Shown here piece after piece: positions 1 to 11,431 of a stretch of 64,000 nt of DNA (positions within the stretch are counted from its first letter, which is position 1; each line of letters begins with the position of its first letter). Source of the DNA: Amyloporia xantha. Lineage: Eukaryota > Basidiomycota > Agaricomycetes > Polyporales > Adustoporiaceae. The DNA is taken from contig JAYKKR010000003.1 in assembly GCA_036971615.1 (NCBI GenBank), positions 868,001 through 932,000 of the forward strand, given 5' to 3'. A program made the translations under genes and the position numbers. The notes below the pieces were generated by a model that saw only the letters and a list, made by a program, of their open reading frames with translations, had not been told where the DNA came from and searched no databases.

Positions 1-162
1 TATTGTATAGGCTAGAAGATATTGTAAATGTGCTCGAAAGATTAGGATATCAATTGAAAAATATTAGGATTTTGTTTGCTGTAAAGGGCAAAACTTATTC
101 TGACCATGTTTAGAATATCTTTAGAACATACTTGTCAGAAATATTCTAAACCGCATCCAGTG
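1..162. repeat. Partial CACTG-ended inverted repeat (left edge)
   Basis: This segment is the reverse complement, with a few mismatches, of 2687-2848. It ends in ATCCAGTG at 162, which mirrors the CACTGGAT that begins at 2687. It continues off the window to the left, so its outer end and target-site duplication cannot be read. It is either a second copy of the MITE at 2687-2961 in opposite orientation or the inner part of a long terminal repeat of the Plavaka-like element between the two. Confidence 0.85.
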
Positions 163-424
163 TGCTCAGCACCCGTCAGATATTTGAGACGAGTGATGCC
201 ATTGCGAAAATGATGTAATGTCGGAAATTGCGGACATCTCTTGTATCTAAATTACGCTTAGCTAAGTCAGGCACATTATGTCTGACTGTCCTCATACCGA
301 TCATCAAGCCGTTGAAGCTGTGAAGTGCCTAAGTTCTCCAAAATCCATGGCCAGATATGCTTGCCATGTACACCTTGCTCTATCTGATGTAACGGGTCGA
401 CAACAAACATTTGAAATAGAGATA

Positions 425-2455
425 TTAGAGGGTTGAGATGGAAGAGAAATACATTCTGAATTCATTGAGATCAATGACTATTACAACGAGAACAAATAAC
501 AAACCTACAGCAACAGTGTCCCGCAGAGACTGTGATTTCAAAATAGCTTTCCGTGCTCCCTTCGTTCGCTCACTTCTTGCAGATCTGATTAGACTGACAA
601 CGTCTACATTTGATCGAACCGGCCAAGTTCCATGGATATCCCATTGTTCCTCCCGAGGAACAAGACAGATCGGACACGGGTACTGACTTTGATGGCCCAG
701 AATTCCTGCCAAACGGACCCTATCAACAGCTGACATCAGCGAGATGCTTAGGACACCGATGCAAGCCCGTGGACGCTGGGATACTAGCTGACATACATCT
801 CTTCATAATCGGATGAAAGTACCGCTACAATAGGAAACCCTCGCAGTCGTGAAGACATGATGGTGAGTTACATGCCGAATTTACTTGGTAGCTCGAGTGC
901 ACCAAAAATGTGCTGTACAGCGGCATGATAAACCTCCGCACGGTGTTGTGCTAATTTTGAATCATTGTCGCCCTCAACCCCGAGCACCTTTAGGATTGCA
1001 GTTAGTGTTAGGCATTGTGCTAATATGATTAACATACAATTGGAAGGTATCCGATAAGGGCTGCGCGGCCCTTCTCATCCGAATTACGGATGTGCTTCGG
1101 AATGTTCCCCAGCCACATATATACACCCCAATATTTCACGTTACCGAATGACGTGACATGGGTCGCATCAACATAAACCTGAATGTATATAACAAACCCG
1201 TCACGGCCTATCTGTGTCTACAGCACGTTTGAGACTGGGACAATGTCCTATAGGAAAACGAGCCAACTTACCTGTATATCCCACCAATCATCCGCAGACC
1301 ACGCTTCGTCCCAAATCCTCATAAGGCCGCCACCAGGATGTTGAACATAACGGTGCTCTGGGTACAGATTGATGTGAGGCCCGAGTTGGCGATCTTCAAG
1401 TATATCTCGCAACACGTTTTCGGCGTCACGATGGCGTACAGCATATGCTCGGTCATCTTGATGAGGGTATGCTACGGAGAAATATGTTGTTTTAAACTGA
1501 CGATTTACTTTTATGAGTGATCGACTCAGTGGCTAGGTAAGAAACGCACCTCTGAAACGTTGTTCAACACCCGAGAGCGGGCCAATGTTGCATGCACAGC
1601 CTTCGCATTGCGGAGTGTGACTTGATGCCGAGAGATTGACCCTTCATGGATGATGCGCAGTTGATCATCGATGTGAGAGTCGGATGCATCTGTGCGAAGG
1701 AATAGTTCGACTTGCTCGAAATCTGATCGGGTCTTGAAAGGGTGCCACGGCGATCGTGCTGAAGGTTGCGGAATGTTCTCGGATAGAGCGCCGTCAGGAA
1801 TAGTGTTCACAATGTGCGGTTTTCGACCAGAGTTCGGATGGGGGACAACGTACATCTCACCCTCTGCCAGATTCCTGAGTCGATCATGTAGACTCTTGGT
1901 ATCCTGCGCCTTCGAGTCTTCAAGAGGTCAGATGTAAGCCAGAAATGTCAGATTCAACAAATTGCGCAGACCTGAGTCACTGTCACTATCGCTGTCTGAC
2001 TCCGTAGTAGTGGAGGCACATGCATCAGCACATTTCGAAGTCTGCATAATAGTCCCAGTGTCAGCATCTTTCAATGTATATACTACTCTCGTGAACCAGT
2101 GCACCTTAGATTTTGACGGAATGTTCATGAACTCCAAGTCAATATCTGTGTCAGCATCAGTACTGCCGTCACTCGGGGAACTACCCATTGGTTGAGAATT
2201 AATGTCATCATCAGAGGACAATGGAGAACGGCCGTCCTTCGTCGTGTCGGTGCGGTCGGTGCTCAATCCGAGTCGAGCAGATTTGGCAGCTCGACAAGCC
2301 CGAAGATGGGATGACGGCCCATTGCGCCTCTTCAAGAACCAACGGGAACAGAATGGGCAATTCCAGTCTGCTGGCCGCCGAGTATCGTCTGTGGAACGCA
2401 CTCGGCGTTGCTTATCGGCGTGTTGCTTGGTTTGAGATTTTCGCCGCATCCACAA
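425..2455 (-). pseudogene. Plavaka-like (CACTA superfamily) transposase, degenerate N-terminal part
   Basis: Several minus-strand fragments read in order as the start of a basidiomycete Plavaka-type transposase. The first (2455-1928) has a C2H2-like zinc finger (CPFCSRWF...SSHLRACR) followed by acidic serine/aspartate-rich sequence. The second (1855-1526) has the characteristic PWHPFKTRSDFEQVELFL stretch. A short piece near 800-830 reads SSDYEEM. The last (736-425) carries CPICLVPREEQWDIHG, the family's CxxC block. These pieces lie in different frames with stops between them, and the catalytic core is absent. The family assignment comes from recognised motifs, not a search. No intact gene remains. 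Confidence 0.6.
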
Positions 2456-2686
2456 GGGCGGAGATCTTATAAGCTGAAATAAGGCGTTATAGCCTTGCTG
2501 CGAGACAGTTACAACATCGGGCAGTTGAATCTATGACCGTGGTGTAACTGTGGTGCAACGACGAACATGCAGCAACCTGCAGTGGAGTACGAAGGAGCTC
2601 GCACAGCTTTCGCGATCTTGTTTCGGTTGGCTAGCGCTATAATAACTTCGTTATGTCCCATTTTGGGCTTAGATAAGAACATTTTA

Positions 2687-2961
2687 CACTGGATGCGGTT
2701 TAGAATACTTCTGACAAGTGTATTCTAAAGATATTCTAAACATAGTCAGAATAAGTTTTGCCCTTTACAGCAAACAAAATCCTAATATTTTTCAATTGAT
2801 ATCCTAATCTTTCGAGCACATTTACAATATCTTCTAGCCTATACAATATATTTTCCATATTTTCCAAATACTCAAGAGTCAATTATGCTAAAAGTATTTT
2901 GACTTACTTTACAATATTTTCACCATATCTCACTGGAAAATATTCTAAACCGCATCCAGTG
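2687..2961. mobile_element. 275-bp MITE with CACTG termini and TTA duplication
   Basis: The element begins CACTGGATGCGGTTTAGAAT and ends with the inverse, ATTCTAAACCGCATCCAGTG. It is directly flanked by TTA on both sides (2684-2686 and 2962-2964). A CACTG terminus with a 3-bp target duplication is the signature of CACTA/Plavaka elements. The interior is AT-rich and has no coding potential. It was probably mobilised by a Plavaka-type transposase such as the remnant next to it. Confidence 0.85.
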
Positions 2962-3120
2962 TTAAGCATATGCCCGACGTCTTTTACATGTCTCATAGCC
3001 ATAAATTTGCCAAAATCACTTATAACATAATTTCATTTTTTCTGATGATACCTGCTTTGCTACCTCTAATCCCTAGGCGTTATGTACATAGTCCAAAATG
3101 CGACCTTTCGTGGACAAATC

Positions 3121-4751
3121 TCAAGTATTGTAGTCATCTTTCCTCAACTCCGTAACATAGATAAGACCACGGCAATCCCATATCTTGTCTACCTTCAGCC
3201 CTGCCCTTACCGCCAACACACTCAGCTCCTCCGCCGTGCGCTCCATCCCGTTGAAAAGGGTGAGCATAAGGAGAGACATCAACCCCGAAACGTGTTGTGC
3301 ATGACCGTAATTAGGTGACAGTGGCGATGGCGCTTTCTTCAGCAACGGGGAGCCTGCCGTCGTGTTGACTACTTTGTCAACAATAAGAAGGCGCGAGTCC
3401 GGTCTCATAGCCTGATGCAAGTGCTTCAGGATGGTGACACACTCATCGTCGGGCCAATCGTGACTACGTTAAAAAGAGTGAGATCTCTGCATTCTGAAGA
3501 GCAGGAAGACTGACAGAATGTGCTTCATGTAGTAGACGTCAGCCCCTTTGAACGGCTGTTCGTGGAAGAAATCGTGAGCCTGGAAACTGACTCGTCCGGT
3601 ATGGAGGGCCGTTGGTAACTCCTTGAGCCAAACCGCTTCAGCCTTCCCTACGACAGCCTCGCGGTCTTGAATAATGAATTTCAAGTCTGGAAATTTCTTT
3701 GCCAGAACGAGACTCAAACCTCCTGTCAAACAAAATAATATGTCTCAGGACTATTGCAAGGTTCCCAAGCTCGACGCACCGATTCCTCCTCCCACGTCAA
3801 CGACGGTGCTCGACCCCAAGGCATGCCAGGGATAGTCTGACCAATGATCAAGGAATCGATTAGTTACAACAAACGAAACCCATCGACCTCCACATACCAG
3901 TGTCTGTGCCAGTGGCCTCGACTTGTGAACCGACGACCATTCCAGAAACCCACATGTCCAGTTCCGGTCGGGGCCCCATTGTGCCGTCTGGCTGCTTCAC
4001 CTCCTGCTCTATATACTCCCACATGGTCAATGTGGTCCCGTACGCCTCCTGAAACGCGGCCTCGTGGGGAAAATTAGACCGCGTCTTGATAGGATCGAGA
4101 AGAACTGTCGGCAGCTTCTGCGCGGCGGGAGTTCCCTAGTCACCCCTACTCTTGTCGGTTAGTGAAGTCGAAGACTTTGATAATCAGCTACTCACATGAG
4201 AAGCCAAGCTCGGAAACCCTCATTGTTGACCATGAACTGGCTGGTTGGGATGTTCGCGAAAACATTGCTCTTGACCTCCGTGAAAATATGCAAGGAACAG
4301 AGACAACGTAATATCTGTGCTGCATCCCATAATTCATTAGGTTTCCCGAGAAACAGGGTCGCATAATGATGCACCCACAGAGCTTCTTATCGTGCATGCC
4401 TATCTGCTTGCTTAGACTCTCAATGGAGACGCCCTCTCCGGAATCTGCGATAGCCAGGCGGTCTGCAATCCGGACCTTGGCTGCGATGTGCAAGGCTTTG
4501 GCAGCATAGAAAGAGATTGAAACTTCGGTGAGGCGGACGAGGGGGTCTTGCACGAGGTCGATACACATGCCGCAGGCACCGACAATGGCACGACGAGCTT
4601 CGAAGAGCTCAAAGGAGGGGATAGGGAGTGAACCATCATTCTTGTAATCCTGTGCAGATTCAGCTTCCCATTTCTCGATCACCACTTCTGAAGCATCGGT
4701 AAGCGAGCGAATCAACGCTCGCAGCTTCTGCGACCTTTCTGTGATAGACAT
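3121..4751 (-). CDS. Fungal O-methyltransferase (COMT-type), one unresolved frame break
   Basis: SAM-dependent O-methyltransferase of the fungal secondary-metabolism type, about 450 residues. Exons read 4751-4379, 4319-4196, 4135-3898, 3836-3780, 3722-3515 and 3463-3121. The N-terminal dimerisation/winged-helix part (FTEVKSNVFA, TSQFMVNNEGF) is followed by the SAM-binding motif VVDVGGGIGG, the acidic FIIQDRE, and HDWPDDEC, where the general-base histidine is expected. It ends with ERTAEELSVLAVRAGLKV. The start is the first Met of MSITERSQ, 57 bases below a TATA box. Five introns have good GT/AG borders, but the junction between exons 2 and 3 (4196/4135) is out of phase by one base. The gene is therefore either a young pseudogene or has an atypical splice. 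It probably methylates a phenolic or carboxylic oxygen of a cluster product. Confidence 0.8.
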
Positions 4752-4807
4752 GTGCATTAGACGAGAGTGGAGGTATGTGAACGTGCGATTTATGGTCAAG
4801 GTGGATG

Positions 4808-4815
4808 TTATATAC
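4808..4815 (-). promoter_or_regulatory. TATA box of the O-methyltransferase gene
   Basis: GTATATAA on the minus strand lies 57 bases upstream of the chosen ATG at 4751. This supports the MSITER start over the longer upstream reading. Confidence 0.5.
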
Positions 4816-4839
4816 TCTCTGGAACACGTTCTCTGCACA

Positions 4840-7326
4840 ATCGTAGTAAGAGCCCAACGACAGATTGCCTCATCAGTTCAGAAGTCCTAAGTTGACATGG
4901 GGTGAGAATAGAGATAATTGAAATAGAATATGGGGAAGGACATATGCCCGAAGAGTGAGGGGCCACATTCAGCGGGACATCCGCAGCCGCTTCTGGCGTC
5001 TTGATAGTGAACATCCATGTCATCTGTATGAGAAGCAATACAGTGCTACGGCCCGTAAGGAAATTGAGTTCGCTGCTGCAATGGCACAAAGGATAAAAAA
5101 CCAAAGGCATGATGCGTGGTGTCCTATGATATGAGCGAGAACAACAGTACATGTCCATGAGAGATGCCACTGCTTAACCGGGTACACTGGCAGGAGGCAA
5201 CATATAGATTGTACTTCGCGATGTCAATCATGGTCAAATTGTATACTTACTGATGCTCTGCCATCATTTAGAGTAGCCAAAGATACGCAACAACATAGGG
5301 TAGGACTCGGACGTACCCCGTCTTGATTGTTTCCGGTAGATATTGGCACAAGATTAGAATGATGCTAGGATAGTCGAACGTGAGGCAGAAGCTGGCAGAG
5401 CCTCGTTGTGACAGCGGGAACATGTTGACTATGTACATTCTAGATCTCGGGCCATACATATGTTCCAAGGCGAAAGACAAAAAATGAATTCGAAACTGGT
5501 AGGAGCGGCGCTAGGTGTGTGCCACTGTGTAGGGAGGAATATTGGCGCCGACGGTAATTTCGAAACGCGTGCACTATGCCGACGTGCGTCTATGTCCCTG
5601 CTGCCAACGATCTCGCATCAACTTGAACATCGTTTGCGAGAAGTTCCAATCCACCTCTCTAAAAGTCATGCAAGTCCGCGCTCCACCAAACTGACCACTT
5701 GTGATCTTCTACTGATGAGCCCCGACTGCGGCATCCTGGAGCTATCCTGCCCGCGGTGGCACGATGTTCTTTCTCACTCTCAGGAAACCTCTCGTTATGG
5801 CGCAGTTGCATTCATAACTATGCTCTCAGAGTTGTTGGCATAAATTATGCTCAGTATGCATTGTTGTCATTGCTCAGCAGCGATTCTTGGGCCTTAGTCA
5901 TGGCAGTCTAGATTGCGCTCTACACCGCATGCTGTGACAGTAGAGCAGAGAACGTGAGGTAAGGGGGTTTCTTTAAAGTGAAGTTCCGGCCTTTGACTCT
6001 CGACATTTCGAGATTTAGCTGCACTGTCCTCGTATATCTCTATTGAGGATGCCGCGCAAACTCTATATCGGAAGTAAGAGCGTAAAACATTTCCACGCTT
6101 CAATGTCTGCTTGAAGCTATGCAGATGCGTCGCGGTGGAATGTACGATACATGAGCCTGTCATTCAACCACCAGAAATTTGGCCTCGAGCTAGTAGACCA
6201 TCCGTTTCTCCACGTCGACAGCTGTGGTCCATACTCACCCATGACTGCTGCTGCGCACTCTGCGTTGAAACACAGCCCAATGGACACACACTCTCGGTCA
6301 AGAGGAGAAGTGGTGCTCTTTCAAGTCGGGCAACAGAAGTCCGACTGTGTCAGCATCGACCGGTCACGACTAGAACTGACCGAACCCGTGTGTTTATCAG
6401 GCAGCGGCGTATCGTAGGTCAAGCTTTTCAGTGTCCAGACAAGCAAACCGTTCGTCGTATGGGAACCATAGGTACGTGAGGCGTTGACGTGAGATATGTT
6501 CCACCCTCATTTGACGTGGATAGATGAGATGGAAAGTTCTATCACATATATCACCCAGCGGCTCTATTATCTTCGCATCAAATAACATAACCTTGAGAGC
6601 GAAGATGAGTATTCCATTTCATTTCGATTGACAATAACAAATTTGAACCCACTGATGATCATGATCACGACACACGTTGGCACTGAGTCTAGGCTGATGT
6701 ATTAATGAAGATTCAAATACTCTGGTTGTGCGTGTACATCGGAGCGCGTCAGGTTGTTGATGGATTCCGAGTTTGAACCGCTCTGTTTGGTGACGAGGCT
6801 CGAACCTGCGGAATTATGAGTCCTCGGTCTCGTTCCCGAAGTGCTTATACTTTTTCTTTCATCAAATTCAGTCTCATCTCCTCTCAGCAGGAATCTTCAA
6901 GCCAATTTATGTATACGTGTTCGTGTTTTCCTGATCTCGGAAGCACATGTATTCTAACATTTGCCTTCTTGGTAGAGTTCGGACTAAGATGCATGCACTC
7001 ACTGATCACAGGATCGTATGCAGCATTGGCAACACCCATGGATAGGTCCTCCGTTCGATTCCGATGTACTGAAGCGGAGACCCTGCAGTATGGAGAGATT
7101 TCATCAAGTTCTGATGACGTGTACATACCGTGAGACTGAATCCAGCGGGAATCGCGGTGCCCCGAATACAATTCGGAAAAACCTAGGGGCGCTTGATGTG
7201 GTGAACAAGGTTCACATTTCGATGTCTTCACAAGATGATATTCTGCTTTAAGATTTACTACAAGGCTGTCTGCCTCGTTCTCTACCCCTGTATCACTTCC
7301 TGCACTCAAATTGTACGGCGCAGACT
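4840..7326. other. No supported gene
   Basis: This interval has only short open frames without recognisable domains. A minus-strand frame at 6884-7309 (141 codons) is divergent to the methyltransferase at 7327. Minus-strand frames at 4808-5480 are somewhat hydrophobic. Neither gave a family I recognise, and no exon chain could be built. The interval may hold a decayed membrane-protein gene. Confidence 0.4.
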
Positions 7327-8352
7327 ATGTCCAACGACAGCGAAGACATTTCCCATGACAACGTGGTGGTTGCTAATACGACCGGAACCTTGAACAGAAA
7401 GTACCAATCGTTTCCTGGCGCACAGTATTTTCTGCCTTCAGACGATCCAGAGAGGGAGAGGTGACTAATTTGTCTACACATGCATATCATGGCGACTCAC
7501 GGGATAACGACGATAGACTTGCGCTTCAGCACCGCTTCTTGGTGCAGGTTTTCGACGACCGGCTAATCTTCCCTGAAGTATCGTTCTCGCCGGGGGCCCG
7601 ATTGCTTGATAGCGGTACAGGCTCTGGTGAGTGTTTTCAGCCATCGGTATGGCGCGTCGACTCATTTTTTATCAGGCGTGTGGCTGCTCGATGTCGTCGA
7701 TCGGGGCGCGGTCCCGCCGTCCGTCATTCTGCATGGTCTTGACATCGAAACACGGCTCTTCCCCGTGGACGATCCGCGTGTCGTTGCTCGCGGAAATGTC
7801 GAGTTCAGCACCGGATCTATCACGCAGCTCCCGCAGGAATGGAGCAACACCTTTACCTTCATTCACCAGCGATTCCTCACCGCAGCTTTACAAGCCGAGG
7901 AATGGCCCAAGAGCATCGCCGAGATGTTCCGCGCTGTCAAGCCGGGAGGGTGGGTGCAGCTGATGGAGACTGGGGTATACAAGGCCGGGCCACTCACCAC
8001 TGAGCATTTCAAGACGAAAGTGCAGCCCCTGTTTGCTGCCAGAGGCCTCTTGTTTGACTGTGCATCACACATTCCGACATTCCTGCAGGATGCAGGCTTT
8101 GTGGACATTAAAGTTGAGGCACGCTCAATCCCTCTGGGTGCATGGGCAGGAGAGCTTGGTATCAAAGCTCGTGACAATTGGATTGGAGTGTTCAAAGGGG
8201 GAAAGATACCTTATCTGAATTCTCCATTGGGGCGTGGTCAAACTGAAGCACAATTTGACCTCGGTGTGGCTGCTGTGGAAAAGGAATGGGATGAGACGCC
8301 TGGTGCCGAGATGAATGTTCATCTGTTTTGTGCTAAGAAACCTGCTGTATAG
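7327..8352 (+). CDS. Class I SAM-dependent methyltransferase (LaeA/UMTA-like)
   Basis: Three exons (7327-7460, 7517-7626, 7676-8352) join in frame to about 306 residues. Both introns (56 and 49 bp) have GTGA...TAG/CAG borders. Exon 2 ends and exon 3 begins inside the SAM-binding glycine loop DSGTGSGVWLLDV, which is intact only when spliced. The following GLDIETRLFP is the acidic ribose-binding strand, and VKPGGWVQLME is the usual post-motif. Seen in sequence: a complete Rossmann methyltransferase. Family knowledge: fungal enzymes of this type methylate small molecules or act as LaeA-like regulators of secondary metabolism. The substrate cannot be inferred. It lies 2.6 kb from the O-methyltransferase, in the opposite direction. 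The gene appears intact. Confidence 0.88.
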
Positions 8353-9463
8353 TTTACTTGAGTTTATACAGAACTAAGGGTATTGCCGGGTAAATTGTTT
8401 GAAAGTGGCATGAGAGAAACCTCGACAATTTCATAGGTGGTTTGATCATCAGAAATAAAGTTCTCACCATGCCATCGCAACTGACATTGTGTCTTGGCTG
8501 GATGATATACCTTTTCGTAATCCCACAGTCCTAAGTCCGCCTTTATTAGCTACTAGTACTCACGAAGTTCATACTAGCCGTCGCCCTCATTTCGGCGTCT
8601 ATCTTTGGATTCTACCGTCCTACACTTCATGTCCGGTTGTGGTTCAAGATGGTTTGTTTCAAAGGTGATATATTCAAGTTGGAAACGGCGGCGTTTGTGT
8701 GAACAGCTCGGACACACTGCAAATAAATTACCGTTTCATAGGCGGTGAAAACGGTAAGATAAGTGCGCGAAAGGGGTTATTTATATGGAACCATGCCTTT
8801 CATACGCCTATCTTATCATTTTCGCTGCCTGCGAAACGGTGAATTTTTTGCGGTGACAGCTTCTCTCTCCGATCCCGTCAGCAAAGTGCCAGCGAATCGG
8901 CAGAGATATTGAAAATGGTGTGCCCAGGCCCCACTGGCAGAGGGGCTGATTCGAGTCCATAAACTCGAAACCTGCTCCTCAACTAGCTCTAACTATCGAT
9001 TTTGCATATGAACGGAAGCTCTGTTGAATATGAATGGGGTTCATCGAGCGCTTGTAAGAGTGTCATGTTTTCTATATCCGAGGAATTGTAGTAACCTAAT
9101 ATTCCGCTCCAGTTCTGAATTTGATATCGTAATGGCAATCAAAAAGACTGAGATGAATGACGGCGGCGTTGCCTTGTACAGGTTTCCCAAGCCTTCCATG
9201 CGGCGAGTCCTGACGCATGATGGTTTGACAATCGGAGTTGGTTCTCAAACGCCGTGCGCGCTTTTCATAGCCAGAGTCATGCAGAGTGGATGGATTTGTT
9301 CGAGGTCAGTACCAACTGTCTAGTTCCTTTGGGTCCCTCGTTAGTAAGCGGACGTACTGCCTCATCAATGAAATCCCACAGAGCATTGCCACGTCGATAT
9401 TAATGCATGAGCGGCTGAAGCTGACTTAAATCCACATCTACGTTCACCGCACCCACTGGTAGG
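8353..9463. other. Intergenic region without supported gene
   Basis: Apart from the palindromic element at 8730-8840, nothing recognisable was found here. The frame at 9024-9323 has no family features. Confidence 0.4.
8730..8840. repeat. 111-bp imperfect palindrome (fold-back element or hairpin)
   Basis: The left end ACCGTTTCATAGGC pairs with the right end GCCTGCGAAACGGT. The pairing continues through an inner arm (AAGATAAG.../...CTATCTT and GAAAGG/CCTTTC), leaving a central loop of about 20 bases. The whole unit folds on itself. No target-site duplication is evident. It may be a tiny MITE or a small-RNA precursor. Confidence 0.6.
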
Positions 9464-11431
9464 ATGTCCAATCTAGCTGAAACCACTCTTGGCGCACTCG
9501 AACTGGAGATTTTTGCTGCAGTGGTGTAAGTTATGAAGTTTCGTCCTCTCAGAAAAGCTCACAAATATTTCCGTCAGGCTGTACGGTGTCGTCTCGGCGC
9601 AGACGTATGTTTATTGGTTGACATATCCCAGGGACGCGTTGTTTGTCCGTGCAAGTGTCGCTGCGGCATGGTGAGAGTTCTGCTCACGGCTCTCCTATTC
9701 CGGAGGTACTTACGGTGTACGCAGGATTTTGGAGACCTTACACACCGCATTCTGTGTTCATGCAATTTACACGTACACCGTTGTGGACTTCGGAGAGCTA
9801 GCAAGAGCGAATCACATTGTCTGGTAGGTTTACGTGCTAGGACGGTGGACTTAGATGCCTCGTAGACATGGCTGATATGATCTATATTAGGAGTGGAGCG
9901 GTATGTGTCCTCGGTCACGAGAAACAGTGGTATTAGTGACGCCTCGTTTCATTACTTTTGATGTAGGCTGCGGTCATCACAACCGTTCGTCTTCTCATAA
10001 TGTCGGATGACAGGTGCATGGATTCTGATCTCGTAATCCCTAGGTTCTCGAAGTTGTTATAGTGCAGAGGTAAATTGTCTTCGTTTTCTACTATGCTTTG
10101 ATTGTCTCCGCTAATGCTATACAGTTACTTCATTCGTAGACTGTGGTTGTGTATGTTTCTCAGTAGTACTGATGGTGAGTGGGGACTCACACGGTGCTCA
10201 GTTAGTCATGGATCAATCCCGATCACCGCGACTACGGTGAGTCTCGGCATCAACTCTTTCGCACCATCTAATCATTGATGAATACAGGCTGCGCTGCTCT
10301 TTTCTCGTATCGGTGCGCTATGTGCTTCTTACTAACTTGATTTGAGGTTTATTGTGTCTTGAAGTATTCGCAATGGGTGAGCGGCTGAATTACAGTCCCA
10401 TCGTACTATTTACTAACCATAACCATCTCAAACACAGCCTCAGCAGTTCTCATGTATGCATTTTGCGAGAATATTTCTCTATCGTGAATGCTAAATACTT
10501 CTGTGCTCAGGCTGATTACCAGAGAATGGGCACGGTTCCGTACCGATAAAGGGTTCCTGGTATATATCCCGCTTTACTGAAGTCGTGGTTCTGATATCCA
10601 CACGCGTTTCAAAATCAGGTTACGCTCACTTGTGGGCTGGCGCTTGGGGCGGCTGTCGACTTACTCCTCGCTTGTAGTATGATCTATTTCCTGTGGGCGA
10701 GTCGAACGGGGCTCTTCTCGTGGGTCATACACATGAATGGGATGTAATTTGATCAAGCTCAGCCGCGATATGATTCAACTAGGACAGATAATCTCTTGAA
10801 GACGTTCATGTTGTATACAATCAATACCGGTGCCCTAACGATGTGTGTATCAGCTCGTCGGTTGCACTCGTTCTCTGATGGTTTTCCGCTTGTTTGGTAC
10901 AGGTGTGCATCGGTTACAATACTAATAATGGTAACGGATTTCGTCTAACATCAAGAGAATCATTAACAGTGGTTGTCAGTTCTATGCTCCTGGTCTGACG
11001 AACAATCTTGCGTTTGCCGGAATGTGGCAGATACAGAGCAAGTGTACGTATACAATCACCTAACCAGAGATGCCGATCTCACATACATATTCCGATTCGC
11101 AGTATATGTGAATTCCTTTCTGGCTACGTATGTCGCTCAAGTTGCTCTCTTCAGTATGTGATTTTTCATGCGAGGAGTTAGTTTGAACGCTAGACAGCAC
11201 CTTCAAGCCAAGACTTCCAGTAGTGTCCAAGGTCCAGAAAGGGTGGAGCTCAGCACGAGGCGGAACGCCGCAACAGGGAGCTCAATACTTCCCGTCAGCA
11301 TCTTACGTTCATCTGTTCACTCCATGTTAGTGCTAACAGGTTCTCTATGTGATAGTCTATCGAAATCTATCAGGAGACCACAAAAATCACAGTTGACGAT
11401 TTTGATCGCATGGAACACCCTCATATGGTGA
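9464..11431 (+). CDS. DUF6534-type multi-pass membrane protein
   Basis: A many-exon gene only visible after splicing. Exon 1 is 9464-9525 (MSNLAETTLGALELEIF). Exon 2 is 9578-9670 (LYGVVSAQTYVYWLTYPRD). Exon 3 is 9725-9823 (ILETLHTAFCVHAIYTYTVV, then ANHIVW). Later pieces give VVIVQSYFIRRLWL (about 10042-10160), GLALGAAVDLLLACSMIYFL (about 10635-10700), NLLKTFMLYTINTG (about 10790-10835) and YVNSFLATLNARQHLQAK (about 11100-11220). These are the ordered transmembrane blocks of the basidiomycete DUF6534 family, usually about 350 residues and of unknown function. The regions around 9900-10040, 10170-10600 and 10835-10920 could not be spliced cleanly, so the gene may be partly decayed. The end is taken as the stop at 11429-11431. 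Confidence 0.65.

Noticed and set aside
4860..5480. Minus-strand hydrophobic frames that might be a membrane-protein gene
   Set aside because: No exon chain or recognisable family blocks could be assembled.
6745..6835. tRNA-like sequence on the minus strand (GGTTCGAGCC box with CTCATAA loop)
   Set aside because: The T-arm and an anticodon-like loop are suggestive, but no matching acceptor or D-arm is present. It is at best a decayed tRNA or SINE piece.
6884..7309. 141-codon minus-strand frame divergent from the methyltransferase
   Set aside because: No domain, and a possible intron inside changes the frame without improving it.
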